This document shows, in pieces, positions 18,584-32,748 of a DNA stretch of 64,000 nucleotides. How positions within the stretch are numbered: the stretch's first letter is position 1; each line of letters opens with the position of its first letter. The notes beneath the pieces were generated by a model that was not told the DNA's origin, ran no database searches, and was given only the letters and a program-made list of their open reading frames with translations. A program made the translations under genes and the position numbers. The DNA is taken from the NCBI GenBank assembly GCA_021568835.1, contig JAKGSH010000010.1:4898001-4962000 (forward strand), in the 5' to 3' direction. Source of the DNA: Streptomyces sp. Tue 6430 (GTDB lineage: Bacteria > Actinomycetota > Actinomycetes > Streptomycetales > Streptomycetaceae).

Positions 18584-18697
18584 GGCCGCGCACTTCCCCC
18601 GAGACCGTGCGCCCCGGGCCGTGCACCGGTCCTGGGTCCGGGCGCGACAAGGCCCGGTCCGCACATCCGGACCGGGCCGCCTCAGGTGTCCCCGGGG

Positions 18698-19252
18698 TCA
18701 GGGCCGCCGGTACTCGTCCGCCCACGCCTCCACGGAGTCCGCGGCCCGGTCGAACGCCTCCGGCCGCGCCATGAAGTCGGCCCCGTGCGAGGTGAGCAGC
18801 GGTACGGAACCCTCCGCGGTCCGGTCCCGCCGCACGAGGGTCAGCGCCTGGCCCTGCACGGTCCGCGGCAGACCCATCCAGCGCACGGGCTGCTGCACGG
18901 TCCGTACGGCCACGACCCGGTTCCAGGTCACCGTCCTCGTGACGAGGAAGTTCACCTGGCGCACCCCGCGTGCACTCACCCACACCCCCATCCGCAGCAG
19001 CCGCAGCGCGCCGGCGATCACCAGCAGCGACAGACCGAAGACGACCCCGGCCTCGGACACCGAGCCGGTCAACGCGATGATCACCGCCGCGAACAGCACG
19101 TACGACGCGAGCAGCAGGCACAGCGCGGCCGCCGCGACCCGCCACGGGCCGGGCCGGTAGGGCCGCCGCCAGTGCTCGCGGTCGTCGAAGGGCAGCGCGA
19201 CCTCGTCCGTTGCCTCGAATGCGCGGTCGGCCGTCAGGAAGGGCAGGGGCAC
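18698..19252 (-). CDS. Two-span membrane protein with PH-like domain
   Basis: 184 residues. Two membrane helices (about 38-63 and 67-88) are followed by a beta-rich region (WVSARGVRQVNFLVTRTVTWNRVVAVR; GQALTLVRRDRTAEGSVPLLT) typical of bacterial PH-like domains, and a C-terminal helix with conserved Trp (EAWADEYRRP). Convergent with the dapB-TPR genes. Function unknown. Confidence 0.8.
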   Translation of the reverse strand: MPLPFLTADRAFEATDEVALPFDDREHWRRPYRPGPWRVAAAALCLLLASYVLFAAVIIALTGSVSEAGVVFGLSLLVIAGALRLLRMGVWVSARGVRQVNFLVTRTVTWNRVVAVRTVQQPVRWMGLPRTVQGQALTLVRRDRTAEGSVPLLTSHGADFMARPEAFDRAADSVEAWADEYRRP

Positions 19253-19341
19253 GGCTGGTCCTCACTCGTCCATGCGTGGGCTGTGCCGGTGAGGCTATCC
19301 GCCTGTGTCCCCGCTCACCACCTTCGGGGGTCCGGACGGGG

Positions 19342-19578
19342 TCAGCGGCCCCGCGACGCCTGCGACTGCTGGTCGGTGACCGGGTGGTCCGAGGACAGCG
19401 CCGGCATCCCGATCACCAGTGAGCCCACCAGCGCGGCCACGATGGTGAGCCCCAGCAGCCAGCGCCCGGCCAGCTGCCCGAACGAGGACCGCTCCGGGGG
19501 CGGGGGAGCGACATTGCTACGGAACCTGTCGGCCTCGGCGAGGAAGGCGAAGGGTACGGGCTCGCGCCGACGGAACAT
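19342..19578 (-). CDS. Small single-span membrane protein
   Basis: 78 residues: basic N-terminus (MFRRREPVPFAFLAEADRFRS... type opening), one membrane helix (about 40-60, WLLGLTIVAALVGSLVIG) and a short polar tail. It follows the PH-like protein gene's upstream region on the same strand and faces away from thyX. No family recognised. Confidence 0.65.
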   Translation of the reverse strand: MFRRREPVPFAFLAEADRFRSNVAPPPPERSSFGQLAGRWLLGLTIVAALVGSLVIGMPALSSDHPVTDQQSQASRGR

Positions 19579-19769
19579 GGCGGGTACTTCCTCCTGCTGG
19601 ACTCACGTGACGTTGTCGTCGTCACCGGTACAGACGAGCGAGTGCCCGAAAACGTGCCCCATATCGGCAGACGTCCCACGCGGAGCCCGCGGCGCCAGTG
19701 AACTCCCGGCTCGACGGCCGTCGTAAAGTTGGCGCCGCTCCGAAGACGCGATGGAAGGACCCCCGAACC

Positions 19770-20510
19770 GTGACCCTCACCCCCGACGACGAGTTCAAGA
19801 TCGACTTCCGGAGCGACGTCACCGTCGAACTGGTCAAGCACACCGCGTCCGACGCGGACGTGCTGTTCGCCGCCCGCGTCTCCACCGCCGGCGAGCAGTC
19901 CCTGGACGAGCTGAAGAAGGACCCCGAGCGCTCCAAGGGGCTCATCAACTACCTGATGCGGGACCGCCACGGCAGCCCCTTCGAGCACAACTCGATGACC
20001 TTCTTCATCAGCGCCCCGATCTTCGTCTTCCGCGAGTTCATGCGGCACCGTGCCGGCTGGTCGTACAACGAGGAGTCCGGCCGCTACCGGGAGCTCCAGC
20101 CGGTGTTCTACGTCCCGGACGCCTCTCGCAAGCTCGTGCAGCAGGGCCGCCCCGGCAAGTACGTCTTCGTGGAGGGCAACGAGGACCAGCAGGAACTGGT
20201 CAACCGCACGATGGAGGACTCCTACCGCCAGGCCTACTCCGCCTACCAGGAGATGCTCGCCGCGGGCGTCGCCCGCGAGGTCGCCCGCGCGGTCCTCCCG
20301 GTGGGCCTGTTCTCCTCGATGTACGCCACCTGCAACGCCCGCTCCCTGATGCACTTCCTCGGCCTGCGCACCCAGCACGAACTGGCCAAGGTCCCGTCCT
20401 TCCCGCAGCGGGAGATCGAGATGGTCGGCGAGAAGATGGAGTCCGAGTGGGCGAAGCTCATGCCCCTCACCCACGCGGCCTTCAACGCCAACGGCAGGGT
20501 GGCCCCGTAA
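19770..20510 (+). CDS. thyX: Flavin-dependent thymidylate synthase ThyX
   Basis: Makes dTMP from dUMP using methylenetetrahydrofolate, NADPH and FAD. 246 residues with the ThyX regions HxSxFEHxxxTF (HGSPFEHNSMTFF), the RHR motif (RHRAGWSYNEESGRY) and the C-terminal ARSLMHFLGLR. The RHR motif has eight residues between RHR and the following serine, against seven in the textbook pattern RHRX7S; I believe this is usual in actinobacterial ThyX but could not check. GTG 19770 was chosen over the open frame upstream because TLTPDDEFKIDF begins the domain and a GGAAGGA site precedes it. The hairpin at 20616-20653 follows. Confidence 0.95.
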   Translation: MTLTPDDEFKIDFRSDVTVELVKHTASDADVLFAARVSTAGEQSLDELKKDPERSKGLINYLMRDRHGSPFEHNSMTFFISAPIFVFREFMRHRAGWSYNEESGRYRELQPVFYVPDASRKLVQQGRPGKYVFVEGNEDQQELVNRTMEDSYRQAYSAYQEMLAAGVAREVARAVLPVGLFSSMYATCNARSLMHFLGLRTQHELAKVPSFPQREIEMVGEKMESEWAKLMPLTHAAFNANGRVAP

Positions 20511-20574
20511 GCCGTCTCGTCAGCCGCTCCGCGACGGAGACGTATGTACGGGTCATCCGCGTGAAGTGTCCGTA

Positions 20575-20604
20575 TTGCGGCATTTAGAGAAGTTCATCTA
20601 GCCT
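20575..20604 (+). promoter_or_regulatory. Housekeeping-type promoter between thyX and dapA
   Basis: TTGCGG (20575-20580) and TAGCCT (20599-20604) are spaced by 18 bases, a good sigma-HrdB-type arrangement. A start would fall near 20611, just ahead of a perfect hairpin, so the first product would be a very short RNA or an attenuated dapA leader. Confidence 0.5.
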
Positions 20605-20615
20605 GATCAAACGGA

Positions 20616-20653
20616 CCCGGCACTGCTTGAACCCCCGAGCAGGCAGTGCCGGG
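20616..20653 (+). terminator. Perfect 11-bp hairpin after thyX / candidate short RNA
   Basis: CCCGGCACTGC (20616-20626) pairs perfectly with 20643-20653 around a 16-base loop. It can terminate thyX. Because a promoter-like pair sits just upstream, it could also be the body of a small RNA of about 50 bases. Confidence 0.7.
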
Positions 20654-20713
20654 CTCCGCATTTGTCACCACTTGTCGTACGCCCCGAGGGCAGACCCCGC
20701 CCTGATCAACGAG

Positions 20714-20719
20714 TAGCGT
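20714..20719 (+). promoter_or_regulatory. -10 box for a leaderless dapA mRNA
   Basis: TAGCGT ends seven bases before the dapA ATG (20727), so the transcript would start at or next to the A of the start codon. There is no ribosome binding site. Leaderless mRNAs with this geometry are common in Streptomyces. Confidence 0.6.
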
Positions 20720-20726
20720 GTTACCC

Positions 20727-21626
20727 ATGGCTCCGACCTCCACTCCGCAGACCCCCTTCGGGCGGGTCCTCACCGCCATGGTCACGCCCTTCACGGCGGA
20801 CGGCGCACTCGACCTCGACGGCGCACAGCGGCTCGCCACCCACCTGGTGGACGCGGGCAACGACGGCCTGATCGTCAACGGCACCACCGGCGAGTCGCCC
20901 ACCACCAGCGACGCGGAGAAATCGGACCTGGTACGAGCCGTCCTGGAGGCCGTCGGAGACCGGGCCCACGTCGTGGCCGGAGTCGGCACCAACGACACCC
21001 ACCACAGCATCGAGCTGGCGCGCGCGGCGCAGCGGACCGGCGCGCACGGCCTGCTCGTCGTGACGCCGTACTACAACAAGCCCCCGCAGGAAGGCCTCCG
21101 CCGGCACTTCACGGCCGTCGCCGACGCCACCGAGCTGCCGGTCATGCTCTACGACATTCCCGGCCGCAGCGGCGTCCCGATCGGCACCGAGACGCTGGTC
21201 CGCCTGGCCGAGCACCCGCGGATCGTCGCCAACAAGGACGCCAAGGGCGACCTCGGCCGCGCGAGCTGGGCCATCGCCCGCTCGGGCCTGGCCTGGTACT
21301 CCGGCGACGACATGCTGAACCTGCCGCTGCTCTCCGTGGGCGCGGTCGGCTTCGTCTCCGTCGTCGGCCACGTCGTCACCCCGGACCTGCGCGCCCTCGT
21401 GGACGCCTTCACCTCGGGTGACGTCCAGAAGGCCACGGAGATCCACCAGAAGCTGCTCCCGGTCTACACGGGCATGTTCCGCACCCAGGGCGTCATGACC
21501 ACGAAGGCCGCGCTCACCCTCCAGGGCCTGCCCGCGGGCCCGCTGCGGCTGCCCATGGTGGAACTCACCGCGGAGGAGACCGCCCAGCTCAAGATCGATC
21601 TTGCCGCCGGCGGGGTACAGCTCTGA
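20727..21626 (+). CDS. dapA: 4-hydroxy-tetrahydrodipicolinate synthase
   Basis: Condenses pyruvate with aspartate semialdehyde at the head of the DAP/lysine branch. 299 residues, a TIM barrel with GTTGE (NGTTGESPTTSD), the catalytic tyrosine region TPYYNKP, YDIPGRSG and the Schiff-base lysine (VANKDAKGD). ATG 20727 is preferred to the in-frame GTG three codons upstream, because a -10 box lies where a leader would be. dapB lies upstream, but several genes and terminators intervene. Confidence 0.95.
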   Translation: MAPTSTPQTPFGRVLTAMVTPFTADGALDLDGAQRLATHLVDAGNDGLIVNGTTGESPTTSDAEKSDLVRAVLEAVGDRAHVVAGVGTNDTHHSIELARAAQRTGAHGLLVVTPYYNKPPQEGLRRHFTAVADATELPVMLYDIPGRSGVPIGTETLVRLAEHPRIVANKDAKGDLGRASWAIARSGLAWYSGDDMLNLPLLSVGAVGFVSVVGHVVTPDLRALVDAFTSGDVQKATEIHQKLLPVYTGMFRTQGVMTTKAALTLQGLPAGPLRLPMVELTAEETAQLKIDLAAGGVQL

Positions 21627-21753
21627 CACCAGACTTCACAACTGAATACGGCAGGCCACCGGTGCCTGCGCACATCGACAACTGCTTCTGCACGAACGTC
21701 ACGCGCGCCACGTGCCCGACCGGTACGTGGCGCGCGTGTTTGAGGAGAGTCTT

Positions 21754-23438
21754 TTGAGTCATCCGCACCCCGAACTGGGCCCGCCCCCGCCGCTCCCCGA
21801 GGGAGGCCTGCGGGTCACCCCGCTCGGCGGCCTCGGCGAGATCGGCCGCAACATGACGGTCTTCGAGTACGGCGGTCGCCTGCTGATCGTCGACTGCGGA
21901 GTGCTCTTCCCCGAGGAGGAGCAGCCGGGAATCGACCTGATCCTGCCGGACTTCACGTCCATCCGGGACCGTCTCGACGACATCGAGGGCATCGTCCTCA
22001 CCCATGGCCACGAGGACCACATCGGCGGCGTCCCCTACCTCCTCCGGGAGAAGCCGGACATCCCGCTGATCGGCTCCAAGCTGACCCTCGCCCTGATCGA
22101 GGCCAAGCTCCAGGAGCACCGCATCCGCCCGTACACCCTCGAGGTGGCGGAGGGCACCGCGAGCGCATCGGTCCGTTCGACTGCGAGTTCGTAGCGGTCA
22201 ACCACTCCATCCCGGACGCTCTCGCGGTCGCCATCCGCACCCCGGCCGGCATGGCGGTCCACACGGGCGACTTCAAGATGGACCAGCTCCCGCTGGACAA
22301 CCGCCTCACGGACCTCCACGCGTTCGCCCGGCTCAGCGAGGAAGGCATCGACCTCCTCCTCTCCGACTCGACGAACGCGGAGGTCCCGGGATTCGTCCCG
22401 CCCGAGCGCGACATCTCCAACGTCCTGCGCACGGTCTTCGCGAACGCCCGCAAGCGGATCATCGTGGCGAGCTTCGCCAGCCACGTCCACCGCATCCAGC
22501 AGATCCTGGACGCGGCCCACGAGTACGGCCGCAGGGTCGCCTTCGTCGGCCGCTCGATGGTCCGCAACATGGGCATCGCCCGCGATCTGGGCTACCTGAA
22601 GGTCCCGCCCGGCCTGGTGGTGGACGTCCGCACCCTGGACGACCTCCCGGACCACGAGGTGGTCCTGGTCTGCACGGGTTCCCAGGGCGAACCGATGGCC
22701 GCCCTGTCCCGCATGGCCAACCGTGACCACCAGATCCGCATCGTCGACGGCGACACCGTGATCCTGGCGTCGTCACTCATCCCCGGCAACGAGAACGCGG
22801 TCTACCGCGTGATCAACGGCCTGACCCGCTGGGGAGCCGACGTCGTCCACAAGGGCAACGCCAAGGTGCACGTCTCGGGCCACGCGTCCGCGGGCGAGCT
22901 GTTGTACTTCTACAACATCTGCCGGCCGAAGAACCTGATGCCGGTCCACGGCGAATGGCGTCACCTGCGCGCCAACGCCGAACTGGGCGCCCTCACCGGC
23001 GTCCCGCACGACCACATCGTCATCGCCGAGGACGGCATCGTCGTCGACCTGATCCAGGGCAGGGCCAGGATCTCCGGCAAGGTCCAGGCGGGTTACGTGT
23101 ACGTCGACGGCCTCTCGGTCGGCGACGTGGGCGAGCCGGCGCTGAAGGACCGGAAGATCCTGGGGGACGAGGGCATCATCTCGGTCTTCCTGGTCGTGGA
23201 CTCCTCGACCGGCAAGATCACCGCCGGTCCGCACATCCAGGCCCGCGGGTCCGGTATCGACGACTCCGCCTTCGGGGCCGTCGTGCCGAAGATCAACGAG
23301 GTCCTGGAGCGCTCGGCCCAGGACGGGGTCGTCGAGCCCCACCAGTTGCAGCAGCTCATCCGCCGCACCCTGGGCAAGTGGGTCTCCGACACCTACCGGC
23401 GCAGGCCGATGATCCTCCCGGTCGTCGTGGAGGTCTGA
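21754..23438 (+). CDS. rnj: Ribonuclease J, apparent frameshift
   Basis: Metallo-beta-lactamase/beta-CASP ribonuclease (endo- and 5'-3' exonuclease) acting in mRNA decay and rRNA maturation. The zinc motif HGHEDHIGG is present (about residue 82), with beta-CASP sequence (LLLSDSTNAEVPGF; GRSMVRNMGIARDLGYL; VHVSGHASAGEL) and the C-terminal domain. TTG 21754 follows GAGGAGAG. Near 22160 one base is missing: VAEGTASASVRS should read VAEGT-x-ERIGPFDCEFVAVNHS, continuing into the frame that ends at 23438, about 561 residues. The lesion is not in a long run (GCGAG, probably GCGGAG). It sits just upstream of an rrn operon. Confidence 0.93.
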
Positions 23439-23963
23439 CGGGCCGACGACTCCTCGCAGGCGTCAACCTGGGGCGGGGCACCTCGATTTGCATCGGGGCG
23501 CCCCGCTCCAGTACGTTTACGGCTCCGCCTGAACGGGAAGCCCCCGACGCCTTGTGTGTCGGATCGGCCACCGGGAGGGGCCGGGAAAACCGACTCAGAA
23601 CTTCTGATAAAGTCGGAACCGCCGGAAAGGAAACCGCGAGAAAAGAGCGGGATTCTGGAAAGCACCGAGGAAATCGGGCCGGGAAACGGTCTGATAGAGT
23701 CGGAAACGCAGGACCGAAGGGAAGCGCCCGGAGGAAAGCCTGAGAGAGTCTCTCGGGTGAGTACGAAGGAAGCGTCCGTTCCTTGAGAACTCAACAGCGT
23801 GCCAAAAATCAACGCCAGATATGTTGATACCCCGTCCCCGGCAGTGATAGCCGGAGATGAGGTTCCTTTGAAAAAAACACAGCGAGGACGCTGTGAACGG
23901 CCGGGCTCATTCCGCCTGGCTGTTCCGCTCTCGTGATGTGTGCACCCGATCACGGGTAAACAT
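23439..23963 (+). promoter_or_regulatory. rRNA operon promoter and leader region
   Basis: 525 bases without a gene. Two copies of a CTGATARAGTCGGAAC-like motif carry -10 boxes TAAAGT (23608-23613) and TAGAGT (23695-23700), as in the multiple tandem rrn promoters of Streptomyces. The later leader (TTGAGAACTCAACAGCGTGCC, from about 23783) is the standard conserved segment, thought to act in antitermination and processing. Confidence 0.8.
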
Positions 23964-28932
<4,969 letters not shown>

Positions 28933-29020
28933 AGTTGCTCGCGTCCACTGTGTTAGTTCTGAAACCACGAACAGCCCCACGTTCCTCACGGAGCGTGGTG
29001 CGGCTGCACAGTTTCATAGT

Positions 29021-29139
29021 GTTTCGGTGGTTATAGCGTGAGGGAAACGCCCGGTCACATTCCGAACCCGGAAGCTAAGCCTCACAGCGCCGATGGTACT
29101 GCAGGGGGGACCCTGTGGGAGAGTAGGACGCCGCCGAAC
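29021..29139 (+). rRNA. rrf: 5S ribosomal RNA
   Basis: 119 bases from GTTTCGGTGGTTATAGCG to GACGCCGCCGAAC, with the conserved CGAACCCGGAAGCTAAG loop and complementary ends (TTCGGTGG/CCGCCGAA). Confidence 0.97.
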
Positions 29140-29147
29140 AATTTTTC

Positions 29148-29194
29148 AAAGGGTTGGGCCCTGAACTTCGGTTCGGAGCCCAACCCTTTTTTGT
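29148..29194 (+). terminator. rRNA operon terminator
   Basis: AAAGGGTTGGGC pairs with GCCCAACCCTTT around an inner CTGAAC-TTCG-GTTCGG stem, followed by TTTTTTGTTTT. It is a strong intrinsic terminator. Confidence 0.95.
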
Positions 29195-29238
29195 TTTCGG
29201 TCACTTGACGTTCATGTCCGGCGCCCAGCATCCACGGC

Positions 29239-29916
29239 ATGGGTACTGCCGCAATGCTCAGGGCCGCAGGTGTCGGAGCCGGTGACGAGGTCGTCGTGCC
29301 GGCGTTCGGGAACGTCGAAGTCGCCGAAGCCGTCATCCGGGCCGGTGCGCTGCCCGCCTTCGCCGACATGGACCCGGTGACCTACTGCCTGGACACGGTC
29401 TCCCTCGAAGCGGCCATAACTCCGCGGACGGCGGCCGTCGTTGCCGTACACCGGTTCGGCCGGCCGGCCGACGTCGGCCGGCTGCGCGAGGTGGGGCAGC
29501 GGTACGGGCTGCTGGTGCTGGAACAGGCTGAGTCCGACGCGCCGTACGACGAGGTGGCGCAGCGGCGGGAGCGGGCCGCCTACCTCGACGCGCGGTTGCG
29601 CGGGGTGCGCACGCCCGACGGCGGGGACGGTCACACCTATCAGCAGTACGTCGTGCGGGTACCGGGGAACGGGCGACCCGATCGGGACGCGTTCGCACGG
29701 GCCCTGCGGACCAGGGGAGTTGACTGCCGGGTGCCGGTGAGGACCCCGCTGCACCGGCTGTCCGGCTTCCGCCGTCACGTGTCGCTTCCGCAGAGCGAGC
29801 TGGCCGCCGACGAGACGCTGGCGCTGCCGGTCGACGCCTCGCTGACGAAACGGGACATGCAGCGGATCGTGTCCGCCTGCAACGCGCTCGGGGGACTGCT
29901 TCAACCCGCCTTCTGA
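29239..29916 (+). CDS. Shortened DegT/DnrJ/EryC1-like protein without PLP lysine
   Basis: 225 residues resembling the two ends of a DegT-type sugar aminotransferase (normally 360-400): the N-terminal fold (GVGAGDEVVVPAFGNVEVAEAVIRAG), the region just before the cofactor aspartate (GLLVLEQAESDAP, where the usual D of VLEDAAQ is Q), then straight to the C-terminal domain (DRDAFARALRTRGVDCRVP; LPVDASLTKRDMQRIV). The central segment with the Schiff-base lysine is missing. It is therefore either an inactive paralogue with a new role or a decayed gene. There is no clear ribosome site before ATG 29239. It stands alone between the rrn terminator and tRNA-Thr. Confidence 0.7.
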   Translation: MGTAAMLRAAGVGAGDEVVVPAFGNVEVAEAVIRAGALPAFADMDPVTYCLDTVSLEAAITPRTAAVVAVHRFGRPADVGRLREVGQRYGLLVLEQAESDAPYDEVAQRRERAAYLDARLRGVRTPDGGDGHTYQQYVVRVPGNGRPDRDAFARALRTRGVDCRVPVRTPLHRLSGFRRHVSLPQSELAADETLALPVDASLTKRDMQRIVSACNALGGLLQPAF

Positions 29917-29991
29917 GCGAGTTTGGGAACAGGGCTCCGTTCGGGGTATGATCTATTCCGTTGCCGCGGGGGAAACCCCGACAAGTGACTG

Positions 29992-30064
29992 GCCCCCTTA
30001 GCTCAGTCGGCAGAGCGTCTCCATGGTAAGGAGAAGGTCAACGGTTCGATTCCGTTAGGGGGCT
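29992..30064 (+). tRNA. tRNA-Thr (anticodon GGT)
   Basis: A 73-base cloverleaf. The acceptor GCCCCCT pairs with AGGGGGC, the D-stem is GCTC/GAGC, the anticodon stem TCTCC/GGAGA holds loop ATGGTAA with anticodon GGT, and the T-stem AACGG/CCGTT has TTCGATT. Discriminator T; no encoded CCA. Confidence 0.95.
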
Positions 30065-30076
30065 CCGCAAAAGAGA

Positions 30077-30109
30077 AATCCCCTCGCCCTTCCGGGCGGG
30101 GGATTCTTT
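30077..30109 (+). terminator. tRNA-Thr terminator, also facing osaC
   Basis: AATCCCC-T-CGCCC pairs with GGGCGGGGGATT around TTCC, followed by CTTTC. It lies between the tRNA and the convergent osaC gene and can act in both directions. Confidence 0.8.
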
Positions 30110-30138
30110 CGTTCCCGGTCTTCGTCACGCCACGCGCG

Positions 30139-32748
30139 TCACGCCACGCGCATCGCGAGGATGGCCATGTCGTCGGACGGGGCGTCCGACGCGAAGCGCT
30201 CGACCGCGCGCATGATGCGGGCCGCGACCGCGCCCGCCGTCAGACCCGTGCAGGTGGTGAGCACGTCGGCGAGACCGTCGTCCCCCAGCATGCGGGTGCC
30301 CTCACGGCGCTCGGTGACGCCGTCGGTGACACAGAGCAGGACGTCGCCCGGATCGAGGGTGATGGTCTCCTCGTACAGCTCCAGGTCCTCCATGACGCCG
30401 AGGAGCGGCTGGGGTTCGGCCGCCGGCTCGACCGTGCCGTCCTGGCGCAGCCGCAGGGGGAGGGGATGGCCGGCGCAGACCACCTTCAGCTCCGCGCTGC
30501 CGTCGGCCTGCGGGCGCATCTCGCCGTACAGGAGGGTCAGGAAGCGGCTGCGGGCGCCCTCGTCGAGGATCGCGGAGTTGAGGCGCTCCAGGACCGCCGG
30601 GCCGCTGAGGCCCTCCCTCGCCAGCAGGCGCAGGGCGTGGCGGGCGAGGCCCGTCACCGCCGCCGCGTTCGGGCCGGTGCCACAGACGTCGCCGATGGCG
30701 AAGCCGTAGGCTCCGTCGCTGATCGGGAAGAGGTCGTAGAAGTCGCCGCCGACCTCGTTGCCCTCGCCCGCCGCGCGGTAGATGACCTCCACCTCGACGC
30801 CGTCGATGTCGGGGAGTTCCGGGGGCAGGAGGCTGCGCTGGAGGGACTGGCTGATCGCCGTGCGCTCGGAGTAGAGACGGGCGTTGTCGAGGGCGAGGGC
30901 CGCCCTGCGGCTGAGGTCCTCGGCCAGCTCCAGGATCTCCTGGCGGAAGTGCTCGTCGGTGGGCTTGCCCAGGGTCAGCATGCCGATGACGCGGTTGCGG
31001 GCGACCAGGGGGAGGACGACGGTCTCGCCGCCCACCGCGGAGGCGGTGGCCAGGGTGGGGCCGATGCCCGAGGACATCTGGTGGGCCGGTCCGCCGGACA
31101 GGCCCAGGCTGCGCATCGAACTGCGCAGGGCCGCGTCGTGCGCCGCCTGGCCGGGGGCCGGCCAGACGCGGGCGCCCGGGGTGGGGACCGGGTCCGGCGG
31201 GGAGATCTTCGAGAGCAGCGACTTGATGCCGTCGATGAGTTCCTCGTCCTCGTGCAGGACGTACGACAGGTACGGCTCGGAGGCCTGGTCGGCGATCGTG
31301 TAGACCGCGCACCAGGTGGCCAGCGTCGGGACCGTCATCTGTGCCATCAGGGCCAGGGTCTGGTCGCGGTCGAGGGTGCCGGCCAGCAGGTCGGAGGCCT
31401 CCACGAGGAAACTGAGGGAGCCGCGGCGCAGCCGCTCCAGCTCGCCCAGGCGGGCCGACTCGACGGCCAGCGCGATGCGGTCCGCGGCGAACTGGAGGCG
31501 CAGGGCCTCCTCGTTGGAGTAGCGGCCGGGGCCCTCGGCCGCGACGCCCAGGGAGCCGGTGAGGCGCCCCTCGACCTTCAGCGGGACCGTGACGACCGAG
31601 CGCATGCCGGTGCCGTTGAGGAGGGGGACCGCGCCGGGGACGGCGAGGAGGTCCTCGTGGACGGCCGGCATGCGGGCGGAGCCGTACCGGCCGGGTCCGG
31701 CCTCGACGGGGACGCGGGCGAAGCGCTGGCGGGCGGAGGGCAGGCCCGTGGAGGCGCGGACCTCCAGCTCCGTCTCGTCGTCGGTGGCGAGGAGGAGGAA
31801 GGCGGAGTCGCCGTCGAGCATGTCGCGGGCGCGTTCCACCGTGCGTTGGAGGAGGCCGTCGAGGTCGTCGGGGGCGGGGGAGCCGATGAAGACCTCGAAC
31901 GGGTCCGCGCCCTGGCCGTCCCCGGGGCCGGTGTCGGTGGCGGGAACGCGCGTCGGTGACTGCAGGACGGCACGTTCGTGATCGCGGACGAGGAGGCAGA
32001 CGGTGGAGGGGTCGCCGCCGGTGTCGCGCACGCGCAGGTGGGAGGCGTAGACCGGGGTCACGCGGCCGTCGGCGCCGCGGATGCCGTAACTGCCCTCCCA
32101 GCGGGAGAGCTGGAGGGCCTCGACGATGCCGGTGCTGGTGCCGGGGGTGTGCGGCCAGGCCGCGAGGTCGGTGAGGGGCTTGCCGACGACCAGGTCGGCG
32201 GCGTAGCCGAAGAGTTCCTCGGCGTCCTCGTTCCAGGCCGAGATGGCGCCGGTGCGGTCGATCTGGACGACCGCGACGCGGACCCGGCTGTCGGCGAGCG
32301 GCAGCAGGTCGGCGGGCAGGGCCGGGCCCGCCGAGCGGGTCCCCACCGGGCGGTCGGGCAGGTCGAGCTGGAACCAGACGGTCTTGTGGGTGGGCGTGTA
32401 CTCGACGCCCCAGCGGGCGGCGATGGCCGCGCACAGCTGGAGGCCGCGGCCGCCCTCGCGGTCGGGGCTGCCCATGGTGGCGGGGGAGCCCTGGAGCGGG
32501 ATCTCGCGCTCCGGGTAGCGGTCGGCGACCTCGATGCGGACGGCGTCCTCGTGGCGCAGGCAGAGGAGGTCCGCGTGGGTGCCCGCGTGGACGACCGCGT
32601 TCGTCACCAGTTCGCTCGTCAGGACGACGGCGTCGTCGATGATGTCGGCGAAGCCCCAGCCCTGGAGGGTGTCGCGGACGAATCCGCGGGCGGTCGCGAC
32701 GGATCGCCCGACGGGCTCGAAACTGGCAGCCGCGCGCGCGGTGATCAC
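30139..32748 (-). CDS. osaC: OsaC-like multidomain regulator (RsbW kinase, PAS, GAF, PP2C phosphatase)
   Basis: Domains in order: an anti-sigma-factor-type HATPase (about residues 1-140; ELVTNAVVHAG, GRGLQLCAAIAARWG), a PAS domain (about 150-260; DRTGAISAWNEDAEELFGY), two GAF regions (about 290-450 and 455-620) and a PP2C/SpoIIE phosphatase (about 640-869; NEVGGDFYDLF, GDVCGTGPNAA, CVTDGVTER, SDDMAILAM). This is the layout of S. coelicolor OsaC, reported to restrain sigma-B after osmotic stress. I place the start at GTG 32748 (VITARAAASFEP) after GAGGAG; the open frame reaches 32961 but its first 71 codons have no domain. It is divergent from osaA with 458 bases between. Confidence 0.9.
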   Translation of the reverse strand: MITARAAASFEPVGRSVATARGFVRDTLQGWGFADIIDDAVVLTSELVTNAVVHAGTHADLLCLRHEDAVRIEVADRYPEREIPLQGSPATMGSPDREGGRGLQLCAAIAARWGVEYTPTHKTVWFQLDLPDRPVGTRSAGPALPADLLPLADSRVRVAVVQIDRTGAISAWNEDAEELFGYAADLVVGKPLTDLAAWPHTPGTSTGIVEALQLSRWEGSYGIRGADGRVTPVYASHLRVRDTGGDPSTVCLLVRDHERAVLQSPTRVPATDTGPGDGQGADPFEVFIGSPAPDDLDGLLQRTVERARDMLDGDSAFLLLATDDETELEVRASTGLPSARQRFARVPVEAGPGRYGSARMPAVHEDLLAVPGAVPLLNGTGMRSVVTVPLKVEGRLTGSLGVAAEGPGRYSNEEALRLQFAADRIALAVESARLGELERLRRGSLSFLVEASDLLAGTLDRDQTLALMAQMTVPTLATWCAVYTIADQASEPYLSYVLHEDEELIDGIKSLLSKISPPDPVPTPGARVWPAPGQAAHDAALRSSMRSLGLSGGPAHQMSSGIGPTLATASAVGGETVVLPLVARNRVIGMLTLGKPTDEHFRQEILELAEDLSRRAALALDNARLYSERTAISQSLQRSLLPPELPDIDGVEVEVIYRAAGEGNEVGGDFYDLFPISDGAYGFAIGDVCGTGPNAAAVTGLARHALRLLAREGLSGPAVLERLNSAILDEGARSRFLTLLYGEMRPQADGSAELKVVCAGHPLPLRLRQDGTVEPAAEPQPLLGVMEDLELYEETITLDPGDVLLCVTDGVTERREGTRMLGDDGLADVLTTCTGLTAGAVAARIMRAVERFASDAPSDDMAILAMRVA

